Below are positions 9,280-17,876 of a DNA stretch of 64,000 bases, piece by piece. A program made the position numbers and the translations under genes. Where the stretch lies: positions 1,550,001 to 1,614,000 of the forward strand of contig NZ_CP048812.1 of NCBI RefSeq assembly GCF_010977575.1, read 5' to 3'. The notes beneath the pieces were generated by a model, which worked only from the letters and a program-made list of their open reading frames with translations, was not told the origin of the DNA and ran no database searches. Source of the stretch: Halomonas socia. GTDB lineage: Bacteria; Pseudomonadota; Gammaproteobacteria; Pseudomonadales; Halomonadaceae. How positions within the stretch are numbered: the stretch's first letter is position 1; every line of letters starts with the position of its first letter.

Positions 9280-9353
9280 GGGTTCGCATCCAGATCGGGT
9301 AATGTTCGGTCGTGGCCTCGCCCAGAGCCCGGTGGGCCGGCGAGAGGGCGCAG

Positions 9354-9382
9354 ATAATGGCTCCCCATGAGGCTGCTCGCAA
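9354..9382 (-). promoter_or_regulatory. Possible sigma-70 promoter for the polyamine operon
   Basis: On the minus strand TTGCGA (9382-9377) and CATTAT (9359-9354) are spaced 17 bases apart, each with four of six consensus matches, about 75 bases upstream of the dehydrogenase start. This is pattern matching only. The rest of 9280-9501 holds a GC-rich inverted repeat (9448-9469, no T-run) that might end the upstream srf operon. Confidence 0.35.
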
Positions 9383-9501
9383 GTGGTTTTCGCGTCAAGT
9401 CCACGGCTATGGTCGCGGGTGGTGGTAAAGGGGCTGTTAGTAGTGGTGACGCCACCCTGCGGCGGCGTCCCCACGGTTGAGGCAGGCAGTGACCCCTTCT
9501 G

Positions 9502-9948
9502 TCAGGTGCGCTTCTCTTTGGAGATGCGTTCAACGTTGAGCGCAATCGACAGAATGATGATCAGGCTCTCCTTGGCCAGTGACATGACGATGACCGAGAA
9601 GTAGGTGGTGACCAAGGTGCCGATCATGGCGGAAATGCCTGAAAGAAAGCCTCCGTAGAAGCTGAATGCAACGGTGAAGAAGGCCATCAGGCCCATGATG
9701 GCGCCGATGAACCAGGAGAGAAAAATCAGGCCGTCCCAGGCGGTACGCAGCCAGTCGAACACCGGGAACTCCGAGCGGCTGGAGGCGAGCTCTTCGGCCT
9801 CATCACGCTGGCGCATGTCGGCCAGTCGTAGGGCGGCACCTTTCCAGATGCTCCAGGGGATGGTGAAGAAGCGAACCACACAGACGATCAGCGCGCTGAC
9901 CACGGCGGGCAGCAGGGCGGGGGCGATGTCATTTTTCAGTTGAGACAT
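9502..9948 (-). CDS. Small multi-pass membrane protein of the srf operon (function unknown)
   Basis: I do not recognise this 148-residue protein with certainty. It has one hydrophobic segment at about residues 10-30 (PALLPAVVSALIVCVVRFF), a short charged cytoplasmic-looking stretch (40-65), then two to three hydrophobic segments at about 70-140. It ends ERISKEKRT. The C-terminal pattern recalls small DUF4282-type proteins, but this is weak. A good ribosome site (AAGGAAATGAC) precedes the ATG. It is the last gene of the minus-strand srf/tag-like operon, 94 bases after the preceding gene, so cotranscription is likely but not certain. Confidence 0.7.
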   Translation of the reverse strand: MSQLKNDIAPALLPAVVSALIVCVVRFFTIPWSIWKGAALRLADMRQRDEAEELASSRSEFPVFDWLRTAWDGLIFLSWFIGAIMGLMAFFTVAFSFYGGFLSGISAMIGTLVTTYFSVIVMSLAKESLIIILSIALNVERISKEKRT

Positions 9949-10042
9949 GTCATTTCCTTGAGTACTAAGTCTTACGTGGGTGAGGTCGTGGCGGTTTTAT
10001 CCGTTAACGCTGAACACACCACTCAGGCCTCGAGTGAGCTCC

Positions 10043-11116
10043 CTAGGGAAAGCTAAACTCGAAGGATTGGTTGGGGGATTGGTCGTTGACCGTCCCCATG
10101 TGGATTTCGGTGCTTCCGTTAAGCGTGATGGAGAGTTCAAAGGGAATGGGGTTGCGATCGCCGCTGCAGCGTTTATAGAGGGAGACGGTGGCCACATACT
10201 CTCCCTCAGGGGTGTTACCGGAGTCCCAGAAGACGTTTTCAACGGGGTTCTGGCCTCCGGGTGTACGCGATATGCAACCGGCGTTGGAGTCCACATCGAG
10301 TTGTCCCCCGGAGGGAATGGAGGGACGGGTAAATGAGACGGTGCCTCCGTTAGGATCGGTGACGGCTAAATCCAGGTCATCCCGACTACTCCAGCGCAGG
10401 GTGACTTGGACATCCCCGGTCCCTAAAACAGGCTCTGCCCTCGCACTATCGCTCTCACTGGAGAGAGGGATGAACTCCGCTGGCGAAGTGACTGCATCTC
10501 GAGAGGCAAGGGGGACGACCGGATCTTGGCCTTGCTGCCAGGGCAGCGAGAAGCGCTCCCAATGATGGAACGCTAGCCACAGACCAAGGAGTGCGAGCAC
10601 GCTCAGCAGCGGCAACAACAGGGGAATCACCCAGCGACGTCGGGGACGTATTGCAGGGGGCTGCGTTGGCATGACAGTCCGCGGTGCGGCGGCAACTGCT
10701 GTCGGAGAGGAGCCTGCGCCCCCTACGGGCGCGATGGGCATCCAGCGAATCAGCAGGGGCTCGCCGCCTACAGAATAGAGGGTGTCCGGCGCCGCAGCCG
10801 TAGGCAGTGCCCGTAATGCGGCAGCGGACGGGTCGTCACGCTGCTCTAATTCGGCGATCAGGTTTCCCAGCGCCAACAGGCGCTGGGAAAGTTGTCTCTG
10901 GAGGAGTGCTTGTTCTGCCTCAGGCAACTCATCCAGGCGGCGGGGCTGACCCGTAAGCTCGGTCCACCACTCCAGGTCTCCAGTGTGGCCTTGGCGTGGA
11001 ATGGCAAAGAGGTTACCGATACTGGGAGGACAATAGCGATGTATCAGCCCCTGCAGACGTGCAGGCTCCTGCAGGTCGACCAGAGGATGACCGTCATCAC
11101 GCAATATACGCTGCAT
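10043..11116 (-). CDS. Bitopic membrane protein with periplasmic beta-sandwich (DUF2135/YfaP-like) domain
   Basis: 357 residues. The N-terminal part (about 1-160) is likely cytoplasmic and has a proline-rich linker. A single membrane span lies at about 162-184 (VIPLLLPLLSVLALLGLWLAF). The C-terminal part (about 235-357) has VQVTLRWSSRDDLDLAVTDPNG and later EGEYVATVSLY, a pattern seen in YfaP/DUF2135-type beta-sandwich domains. This layout matches two other proteins of the same operon, SrfA and the 372-residue protein. No catalytic motif is visible. It could link cytoplasmic and periplasmic parts of the system. The function is unknown. Confidence 0.75.
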   Translation of the reverse strand: MQRILRDDGHPLVDLQEPARLQGLIHRYCPPSIGNLFAIPRQGHTGDLEWWTELTGQPRRLDELPEAEQALLQRQLSQRLLALGNLIAELEQRDDPSAAALRALPTAAAPDTLYSVGGEPLLIRWMPIAPVGGAGSSPTAVAAAPRTVMPTQPPAIRPRRRWVIPLLLPLLSVLALLGLWLAFHHWERFSLPWQQGQDPVVPLASRDAVTSPAEFIPLSSESDSARAEPVLGTGDVQVTLRWSSRDDLDLAVTDPNGGTVSFTRPSIPSGGQLDVDSNAGCISRTPGGQNPVENVFWDSGNTPEGEYVATVSLYKRCSGDRNPIPFELSITLNGSTEIHMGTVNDQSPNQSFEFSFP

Positions 11117-11152
11117 GGCGACTCTCCCTGATAGCGGGGCTGGTGGTCTGCA

Positions 11153-11653
11153 TCACGGGGTATAGCCCAGGCTCTGCTGCAGTCGGTTGACCTGCTGTTG
11201 GAGCGACTCTAGACGCTCCTGGCGCTCCTGCAGCGTTTCGGATTCGGCGCCTGATTCGCCGGGCCCTGCATCAACCTGTAACTCCAGTTCATTGAGTTGA
11301 TGTTGCAGGCCAAGCTGGTCTTGGGTGCGTTGCTGTAGCCGTTCAATGAGTGTGTGAAGATCGCGCTCCAGCTCATAGTGCTGCTGGTTGGTAACACGTA
11401 GCTCGTTACGGGTGGCGCGCTGCTGCTCGGCGATTTGACGATCGATTTCGCGGAATAGGGCGTTCTCCTCCTGGTCGAGCAATACCTGCTGCTCTCCGGA
11501 GTCGATGTGCGCGCGATAGCCGCCCCCTGTGTCGCAGGAGAGCTTGGCGATCAGACTGGCATCCCGGTCATGGGGGTCGCAGGCCTCGGGTGAGGTAGCA
11601 CAGCCGCTGAGCAGGGCGAGGCTGGCTAGGGAAAGAAAGACTCGAACGATCAT
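11153..11653 (-). CDS. Coiled-coil lipoprotein
   Basis: 166 residues. The N-terminus MIVRVFLSLASLALLSGC is a lipoprotein signal peptide with the lipobox LLSGC, lipid on Cys18, and the +2 residue Ala, which favours the outer membrane. Most of the rest (about 60-160) is charged, Gln/Glu/Leu-rich and predicted coiled coil (EQQRATRNELRVTNQQHYEL). It begins 10 bases after the stop of the larger coiled-coil lipoprotein, so the two probably act together in the periplasm. No known family is recognised. The role proposed from context is outer-membrane anchoring, as for TagQ. Confidence 0.75.
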   Translation of the reverse strand: MIVRVFLSLASLALLSGCATSPEACDPHDRDASLIAKLSCDTGGGYRAHIDSGEQQVLLDQEENALFREIDRQIAEQQRATRNELRVTNQQHYELERDLHTLIERLQQRTQDQLGLQHQLNELELQVDAGPGESGAESETLQERQERLESLQQQVNRLQQSLGYTP

Positions 11654-11663
11654 GCTGATCTCC

Positions 11664-12398
11664 TTAGCCCAGGGTGATGGCGGAACGCATGTTGTAGAGC
11701 TCGTCGACTTCCTGTTGCAGTGCCAGCACCTGCTGGTTCATGACGTCGATCTCCTGCTCGATCTTGTTGATTTCCTGCGGGCTAGCCTCCTGCCGCTCTA
11801 GCTGAGCGACTTCCTCATACTCCTTGACGGTGCGCTGCATGTTGCCGAGGTCGCGCTGCAGGATGCTGATATTGCTGTCGATGGCGGCGAGTTCGCGCTC
11901 TGCGCCAGCCAGATCGACACGTTGGTTGGCTATTTCTTGTTCGAGCCGCTCGATGCGTGCGCGGTCTTCAGCCATGACCTGGCGAGCCGTCTGGGTGCGC
12001 GCCACGACCTTCTGAGTATCTTTCTGGATGTCTTGGCTCATCACCTGGAGTCGTTCCGAGGTGGAGGCGTATTCGCCGCGACGCTGGTCAAGATAGTAGT
12101 TGGCGCCCATGGCTACGCCGCAGGCGGCAATGCCGGCGGTTATCATGCACGTTGCGTGGTTGCTGGTGCCGCTGAGCATGCAGCCGGCGAGACCAACGGC
12201 AGCGCCAGCCGCGCAGGCCTGGTAACCGGATTTGCTAAAGAATTGGGCATCATTGCCCTGGGTCAGGCGGGCGTCGGCGTTCTGGTTGGCTCCCAGCATG
12301 CTGCTGCCAGTGCTGGCACAGCCGGTGAGCATGATTGCACCGGCGACAGCAGAGCCGATCAGCAGCTTCTTGAATGAAGTGGGGACGGTCAGAGTCAT
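11664..12398 (-). CDS. Outer-membrane lipoprotein with coiled coil (TagQ-like by position)
   Basis: 244 residues. The lipobox is LTGC with lipidated Cys27 and +2 Ala. Residues about 55-100 are Gly/Ala/Cys-rich (AAGAAVGLAGCMLSG, MITAGIAACGVAMGANYYLDQ), like a glycine-zipper membrane-associated stretch. From about 105 to the end it is a long coiled coil. It lies directly downstream of the SUMF1-domain gene, the place tagQ holds behind tagR in Pseudomonas aeruginosa as I recall. TagQ is the outer-membrane lipoprotein that anchors TagR. Homology to TagQ itself is not shown by any motif I can see. Confidence 0.72.
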   Translation of the reverse strand: MTLTVPTSFKKLLIGSAVAGAIMLTGCASTGSSMLGANQNADARLTQGNDAQFFSKSGYQACAAGAAVGLAGCMLSGTSNHATCMITAGIAACGVAMGANYYLDQRRGEYASTSERLQVMSQDIQKDTQKVVARTQTARQVMAEDRARIERLEQEIANQRVDLAGAERELAAIDSNISILQRDLGNMQRTVKEYEEVAQLERQEASPQEINKIEQEIDVMNQQVLALQQEVDELYNMRSAITLG

Positions 12399-12429
12399 GG
12401 TGTTTTCCCTTGCGCAGTTTGGTTAGTGG

Positions 12430-13989
12430 TTATTGGTGAGTCAGTGCCTTGCAGCTTTCCAACCAGGTCTCGGCAGTGATGCGCTGGTCAGTCAGGTACT
12501 GGCGTTGATGCTGCCAGTAGGCCTGCAGGTAGGGGCCAAGACCGTTCAACTGAGGGTTGCGCGAGAGCATCTCACTGAACACCTCGACCTGCTGGGCGAT
12601 GGCATCGCTGCCGTAGAGGGTCGCCGATTCCACCAGGCTACTGGCGTAGTAACGGCTCAGCCCCTGCAGTCGCTGCTCTTGCTCGGTAAGGCGTGACTGC
12701 CGCATGGCGCAGCTGGCATCTGGGTCATCGCCTTCGCAATTGAGTTGATAGTTGTCGGCCAGAAAGTCGTAGAAGACGCCATCATCCTCGAGCTTGGTGC
12801 AGAGGAATGCCCCCAGATTGAGGCTGGCCCTAATGGCCTGGTTGCGGGCTTCTTCCTGTCGCTGGTTGCTGGCACGGAGCTGGCGCTCGAGCGACTGCAG
12901 CTGTTCCTGCAGGCCGTCGTCCTCGACACCGGAGGCCAGTTCGGCCAGTTGCATCACGGTGCCTGGCGAGCCGTCGAGTTCGTCGTCGCCGAGACCCAGC
13001 TCCTCCCAACCGGCTGCGATGGCGGCGATGCGCTCACGGGAGGTGAGGGTCGGGGCGACCAGCGCCAAGCGCAGGCCAGTGGCGCGGCCGCGATGATGCG
13101 TGTCACTTGCGTAGTAGGGCTCTTCGCCACGCATGGCGGTACGCAGGTCTTCACGTGGCGTCAGGTAGCTGCCACCTCGCACTACGAAACCGCCGGCCTG
13201 GCCGTGCTGACGATCCAGCTTGTTGAGGCGGAAAGGCTCGAACATCATCTCTTCAGCATTGCCCAGCATGTCGTGCAGCCCCAATGGATTGGGAGATAGC
13301 AGGCCCGCCAACTGCAGCCGTCCGTTGGAAGATTGGGCGCCAGCGAACCACTCATGGGCGTTGAGGCCTTGCGGCATGGGATAGCGGGAATCACGATACT
13401 CTGCTGTGCTGACCTCCAGTCCGCCGCGGGCAGCGAATTCCCACTCCACTTCAGTAGGCATACGCAGGAAACCTTGCGCCCCATCTTCATTGGGCAGTGC
13501 TTCGGGTGCTTGCTCGCGCAGCCACAAGTTATAGGTGTCGCTGAGCTGCATGGCATCGAACCAACTAAGCGCCACATGCGGCAGCCGCTTGCGGTTGGAC
13601 GGCGCAGGGCACTCGTCGGCCATTAGCGCCTCGTACTGCAGTTCTGTTAGCTCGTACTTGGCCAGTAGATAGTGGCGCGAAGCGCTGCCATCGCCACCAC
13701 TGAAACTGCCGGAGATAAACGCCGGCCTGGTTTGCTCGACGTAGCCCCAGCCAGTGCCATCCTGGCCCACTTGTACGGGAAAGTCGTCCAGCGGCTTGCT
13801 GACCGGCACGTGGATCTGACGAAACGCCATGGCACCACCACAGGGCATCGGCAGGACCACGTCATCCTCCAATGGGGCTGGATTATAGAGCCGTTCATCC
13901 CACCCAGGTTGGGCGTGTGCGACAAGAGATATCGCCAGACCGGCGGCCAGGGTGGTGAGAAGAGTGACGGGTTGCAGGTCAGGCTTCAC
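12430..13989 (-). CDS. Secreted SUMF1 (formylglycine-generating enzyme-like) domain protein, TagR-like
   Basis: 519 residues, with GTG start (ribosome site GGAGAG) overlapping the permease gene by 11 bases. A signal peptide ends near AHAQPGW. Residues about 105-320 form a SUMF1/FGE-sulfatase domain (KYELTELQYEALM, HVALSWFDAMQLSD, LRMPTEVEWEFAARGG, NPLGLHDMLGNAEEM, VVRGGSYLTP). The C-terminal end reads ATGLRLALV where active FGE enzymes have GFRCA, so the catalytic cysteine is absent and a binding role is likely. About 200 further residues are helical (QEQLQSLERQLRASNQRQEE). TagR of type VI secretion is also a periplasmic SUMF1 protein encoded next to an ABC permease. Confidence 0.85.
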   Translation of the reverse strand: MKPDLQPVTLLTTLAAGLAISLVAHAQPGWDERLYNPAPLEDDVVLPMPCGGAMAFRQIHVPVSKPLDDFPVQVGQDGTGWGYVEQTRPAFISGSFSGGDGSASRHYLLAKYELTELQYEALMADECPAPSNRKRLPHVALSWFDAMQLSDTYNLWLREQAPEALPNEDGAQGFLRMPTEVEWEFAARGGLEVSTAEYRDSRYPMPQGLNAHEWFAGAQSSNGRLQLAGLLSPNPLGLHDMLGNAEEMMFEPFRLNKLDRQHGQAGGFVVRGGSYLTPREDLRTAMRGEEPYYASDTHHRGRATGLRLALVAPTLTSRERIAAIAAGWEELGLGDDELDGSPGTVMQLAELASGVEDDGLQEQLQSLERQLRASNQRQEEARNQAIRASLNLGAFLCTKLEDDGVFYDFLADNYQLNCEGDDPDASCAMRQSRLTEQEQRLQGLSRYYASSLVESATLYGSDAIAQQVEVFSEMLSRNPQLNGLGPYLQAYWQHQRQYLTDQRITAETWLESCKALTHQ

Positions 13990-15217
13990 GCAGGCTCTCC
14001 GCTGGCTGGATGTTGAAGGCGCGCAACACCCCGATGACCGCCACCAACAGAGCGACCCCGAGGGTCAACGCCAAGGCGATGAGGGCGTGGGCGGGGGTAA
14101 TATGGCTGACGACGCCGGCTGCCATGTGGCTGGTGGCCAGGGCACGATTGAAAATGGCTGAGCCGAGGGCAAACAACCCCAGGCCGACGCCGAAGGCAAG
14201 CAGGGTCAAGAGTCCTACCTGCAGCGCTATGAAGGCGGCGATGGCGGGGCGCTGGAAGCCGAGCAGTCGCAGCACGGCATATTCGCGGCGCTTGCGGTCG
14301 ACATTGGCCATGAAAGCGCCGGCCATGGAGGCCAAGCAGCCGACCAGCGCTGTGGCGGCGATAACCCCGAAGATCAGTCCGAGCACTCTGCTGATGGCGC
14401 GCACATTGTCGATCTCGGCCAGCCGGCTGGCCGTCTCGATGCGTTGCGCTTCAAGGGCTTCGACGACGCCAGCCACGGCATCTCCCTCACGAGCGAAGAT
14501 GCGTGCCCGGGCGAAGCGTACAGGATAGTCGCCACGCTGCGCGCCATGCTCCACGCCGAGCAGCGAGCTGGCATGTCCATCACGGAAGCGCTCCAGCTCG
14601 ATCAGCAAGGATAGGTCCACGAAAGCCGCCGGGCGCGCAAAGCGAGCCGCCGCCAGTAAACCGATTACCTCCACTTGCAGCTGGCCTCGCTCCTGCTGAC
14701 CCTCCAGGCGGCGGCTGGCCGCCAGGGTCAGCCGATCACCCACGCTCACACCGAGGCGTCGTGCGGCTGGCTCGCTGAGCACTACACCGGTGCTTTCAGG
14801 GTGGCGGGCCTGGCCGGCCAGGAGTGGGTCACCCGCGGCAGTAGGAATCAGCTCTACCCCCTCCAGGAAGTGCTGACGGTCGCGCAGGAGGTCGGCTTGG
14901 GTATTGAGCGAACGGGTCTGGCCAATGGCGAAGCCGACCCCCGGGTGCGCGCGCACTTCATCGAGCCAGCTCTCGTCGTAGCTGCCACTTGTCAGCATGC
15001 GGATTTCAAGGTTGCGGGGGTCGTCGAGCAGTTCGCGCTGCAGCTGGTTGACGACCCCATGTTTGAGCCCGAACAGCAGCAGCAGAGGGGCTATGACGGC
15101 GACCAAGGCCGCGGCGATGCACAGTGATACCTGCCTGTCATGCCAGAGATCCTGAATGGCAAGGCGCAAGATCAAGCCGGCTCGGCACGATCGCACAGGG
15201 CTAGGACTCTGGCTCAA
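13979..15217 (-). CDS. ABC transporter permease, FtsX/LolC-MacB type (TagS-like)
   Basis: 412 residues. A first membrane span lies at about 30-55 (SLCIAAALVAVIAPLLLLFG), followed by a large periplasmic domain (about 56-270). Three C-terminal spans follow at about 275-400 (LGLIFGVIAATALVGCLASM, AAFIALQVGLLTLLAFGVGL, ALIALALTLGVALLVAVIGV), with the FtsX-type RKRREYAVLRLLGF coupling segment. The TTG start at 15217 is chosen because AGGAGG stands 8 bases before it. It overlaps the ATPase gene by 17 bases. Such permeases often do mechanotransmission rather than transport. Position between ATPase and SUMF1 genes matches tagS. Confidence 0.87.
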   Translation of the reverse strand: MSQSPSPVRSCRAGLILRLAIQDLWHDRQVSLCIAAALVAVIAPLLLLFGLKHGVVNQLQRELLDDPRNLEIRMLTSGSYDESWLDEVRAHPGVGFAIGQTRSLNTQADLLRDRQHFLEGVELIPTAAGDPLLAGQARHPESTGVVLSEPAARRLGVSVGDRLTLAASRRLEGQQERGQLQVEVIGLLAAARFARPAAFVDLSLLIELERFRDGHASSLLGVEHGAQRGDYPVRFARARIFAREGDAVAGVVEALEAQRIETASRLAEIDNVRAISRVLGLIFGVIAATALVGCLASMAGAFMANVDRKRREYAVLRLLGFQRPAIAAFIALQVGLLTLLAFGVGLGLFALGSAIFNRALATSHMAAGVVSHITPAHALIALALTLGVALLVAVIGVLRAFNIQPAESLREA

Positions 15218-15899
15218 AGCGAGATCCTCCTGGCGTTAGGGTAGCGACCAGCCTTGGAAGCTCGAACTGATTTACCAGCGCGCGATCATGGGATACCACC
15301 AGAGCTGCCATATCCAGCTCCTGGACCAGCGTGAGGATCAATCCGAACAGCTTTTCTCCAGCCTGGGGGTCCAGGGCGGCGGTTGGCTCGTCGGCCAGTA
15401 GCAGGCGCGGTTCATGGGCCATGGCGCGGACGAAGGCGGTGCGCTGGCGCTCGCCGATCGACAATGCCGCTGGGCGTTTGTCGAGGAGTGCCGCCAGGTC
15501 CAATACGTCGCAGGCATGGTCCACTCGATCGCTGAGCACCGGCAGGCCCAGTAGGCGGCGCGGCAGCGCGATGTTGTCGCGAACGCTCAAGAACGGGAGT
15601 AATCCTCCGTTCTGCAGCAAGAAGCCCAAATCGCGAGAGCGGATCGTGGCCAGGGCCGATTCGTCTGCGTCACGTAACAGCGCTGCCAGATCAGTTGCTT
15701 CCGGACCTAGCGCATATCGGCCAAGCTCACTCGGCTTGAGCAGCAGCCCAAGGGCCTCCAGAAGAGTGCTCTTGCCGCAACCACTGGGGCCCACGATGGC
15801 TAGCATGTCGCCAGCGGCCAGCTCGAGACGGGGGAGGTGAACCTCATGGCGTCCGCTGCCATGGCCGCGAGTGACGCGCAGTTCGCTCAAGGTAAGCAT
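15201..15899 (-). CDS. ABC transporter ATP-binding protein, LolD/MacB type (TagT-like)
   Basis: The 232-residue ATPase has Walker A GPSGCGKST (37-45), a variant ABC signature LSIGERQR, Walker B LLLADEPTAALDP and a switch histidine in VVSHDRAL. The size and sequence fit the LolD/MacB/FtsE-like group that partners FtsX-type permeases. It lies six bases after the VWA gene and overlaps the permease gene by 17 bases, so the three are cotranscribed. In the H1-T6SS of P. aeruginosa the TagT ATPase has the same partners. Confidence 0.92.
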   Translation of the reverse strand: MLTLSELRVTRGHGSGRHEVHLPRLELAAGDMLAIVGPSGCGKSTLLEALGLLLKPSELGRYALGPEATDLAALLRDADESALATIRSRDLGFLLQNGGLLPFLSVRDNIALPRRLLGLPVLSDRVDHACDVLDLAALLDKRPAALSIGERQRTAFVRAMAHEPRLLLADEPTAALDPQAGEKLFGLILTLVQELDMAALVVSHDRALVNQFELPRLVATLTPGGSRFEPES

Positions 15900-15905
15900 G
15901 GCGGC

Positions 15906-17876
15906 TCAGGGCATCATTTCAAGCGGGACGGGATAGACATCGTCGCGAGGGTCGGCGCCTTCCGCGAGCGCCACCCAACGGTCCACGTCCGCGTTGTACC
16001 GCTGGTAGTGGCGCAGCTTGGTGGTCAAGCGGCGAATGAAGCGCTCCTGCTGGAGACCATCCCAGCTCAGCCAGGTTTCCTCATCCAGGTTGAGTACTTC
16101 GCTCTGGTAGGGCAGGTCTTCGAGGTACTCGCCCATCAGCCCCAGCTCGCCGAGCTGCTGTCCGTCGCCCTGCTGCAACTGATTGGGGTCGGCCCCCATG
16201 GCAGCGGCCACGGAGCGCAGACGCTCGAACATGTCGGTGGGGGAGATCAAGCCGGCGTTGGCGGCGTCGAGAATCTCGCTCACTACGTCGCTGAGGTCAC
16301 TCAGTTGGCCCTTTGTGAGCAGTATCCGAACGTCGGTGGTAGGGACGTGCTGCGCAATCAGGTCGCGGTCGCTGATCCAAGCCTCGAATACCGGCGGCGC
16401 CTGGCTGCCGGTGGCTTGGCCAAGATAGGCCAGCCGCATGGCATGGCCAATAAGCGCCATATCGTCGCGCAGGCGCTGTTGGCCGGCGTCTTCGGTATCG
16501 TCCTCGGCATGCAGGGCGCTGCCGATGGCTTCCTCGCCGAGGTAGGCGGCGTGCACCTGATCGGTGATGGCGGCTGCCAGGGCATCGACGCGCTGGCCGA
16601 ACAGCGCCACGTCGCCAGTATCGACCGGGTAGTAGAGCGACGTGCCGGTGCCGGTGAAGGTGGAGAGGTTGCTGTATTGTGCCTCGGCGGTGGCGTGGTC
16701 GCCGCGTTGCTCACCGCCGGGAGTCTTGAGGTGCAGGGTATAGACGGCGATGCCGTGACGAGCGGCCTCGAGCCGTACCTGGTCGGCATCGAGGCCGGTG
16801 GAGGAGCGCTCGCTGTCTGCTTCGATGGCACTGGCGTCGGTGATCAGCACAATATAGCGTGCGCCAAAGTTGCTCCACTCAACGTCATCGACTGCTTGCA
16901 TCACCCCGGCATAGGCATCCTCTTCCCAGCCTACGGTGGAGGCCTGGGCCTCGCTCAGATCGGCCACTTGCGCCATGAAGTCGCTGCCACTCTCGACCTC
17001 CCCAGGGTTGGCGTACATGCGGGTTACATAGTCGATGCCGGGGGCCGCATCGACGCTATCGCGGAATGACACGAGGCCGAAGCGCACCCGGTCAGTAAGG
17101 TCCTCTTGCTCGATGCGCTGGTAGATTCTCGCTACCGCCTCACGAGTGCGTTCGATGTACGGCCCCATGGAGATGGTGGAGTCGATGACGAAGACCACGC
17201 CAGCGTTGAATTCGCGCAGCTGGGCAGAGACGTCATCGGGTGCCTGCTGGGCCTCCTCCTCGGCGGCTTCGCTGACCGAGGCGACCCGCAGTAGGCGGGT
17301 CATGAACCCCGCCTCGGTCATGATCTCTTCACCTTCCAGGATAGGCAGCAGATAGAACTGCTCGTGGAGGTCGACGAAATATTCCGGCTCCTGGGCGACG
17401 ATGCCCGGCGCTTCGCCATCGCGACGCAGTTGAGCGCGCAGCGGGGCGACCTGGCCGGAGGGTTCGAAATCATCGAAAATCGCCATCAGGCCGTCCTGTT
17501 CGCCGAAGAACATCAGGCGGTCGCGGTTGGCTGGGTTGGTGAACGCCAGCGTGAGCTGCATCTTCCAGTCGACAGTGCAGGAGGTCGGTAACCAGCCGCT
17601 AATACTTCCATAGCTGTCGGGCCCAACCTCGAGCCACTCCTCGCCCTGCTGCTCACGACGCTGGTATACATAGAAGCGATTGAATGCCGGCTGAAGCTCC
17701 CCGCCGGAGCCCGCGGCCTGCTCGGTAAGCAGGCAGCCGGGGGTGGTCAGCACACGCTGATAGAGTGTCTGCTTGCCTTCCTGCAGCAGCGGACGTAGAT
17801 CGCAGAGCGCAGGAAGAGAAGCGGTGATTAGCGGGAGGGCTACCGTCAGGCTCAATAAGGATTGGCGTGACATCAT
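15906..17876 (-). CDS. Periplasmic VWA-domain protein resembling the C-terminal half of T6SS kinase PpkA
   Basis: 656 residues with a signal peptide (MMSRQSLLSLTVALPLITAS...). Residues about 30-200 contain GCLLTEQ, FNRFYVYQRR and GWLPTSC. A von Willebrand A domain follows from about 225 to 430 (AGVVFVIDSTISMGPYIERT). Its MIDAS is DSTIS at 232-236, the DxTxS variant. The wording around the MIDAS and the preceding domain strongly recall the periplasmic part of PpkA, but there is no Ser/Thr kinase domain in front. The helical C-terminus is of unknown function. It overlaps the upstream gene (ATGA) and is six bases from the ABC ATPase gene. A sensor or binding role in the periplasm is inferred. 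Confidence 0.85.
   Translation of the reverse strand: MMSRQSLLSLTVALPLITASLPALCDLRPLLQEGKQTLYQRVLTTPGCLLTEQAAGSGGELQPAFNRFYVYQRREQQGEEWLEVGPDSYGSISGWLPTSCTVDWKMQLTLAFTNPANRDRLMFFGEQDGLMAIFDDFEPSGQVAPLRAQLRRDGEAPGIVAQEPEYFVDLHEQFYLLPILEGEEIMTEAGFMTRLLRVASVSEAAEEEAQQAPDDVSAQLREFNAGVVFVIDSTISMGPYIERTREAVARIYQRIEQEDLTDRVRFGLVSFRDSVDAAPGIDYVTRMYANPGEVESGSDFMAQVADLSEAQASTVGWEEDAYAGVMQAVDDVEWSNFGARYIVLITDASAIEADSERSSTGLDADQVRLEAARHGIAVYTLHLKTPGGEQRGDHATAEAQYSNLSTFTGTGTSLYYPVDTGDVALFGQRVDALAAAITDQVHAAYLGEEAIGSALHAEDDTEDAGQQRLRDDMALIGHAMRLAYLGQATGSQAPPVFEAWISDRDLIAQHVPTTDVRILLTKGQLSDLSDVVSEILDAANAGLISPTDMFERLRSVAAAMGADPNQLQQGDGQQLGELGLMGEYLEDLPYQSEVLNLDEETWLSWDGLQQERFIRRLTTKLRHYQRYNADVDRWVALAEGADPRDDVYPVPLEMMP

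Noticed and set aside
6688..9357. An 889-codon open frame on the plus strand
   Set aside because: It lies antisense to nspC and the carboxynorspermidine dehydrogenase gene. Its product is His/Ala/Gly/Val-rich with no domain, typical of a GC-rich shadow frame.
15906..17876. VWA protein as a lipoprotein (Cys at the end of its hydrophobic N-terminus)
   Set aside because: The residue before the Cys is Leu (SLPALC), which does not fit a lipobox. An ordinary signal peptide is more likely.
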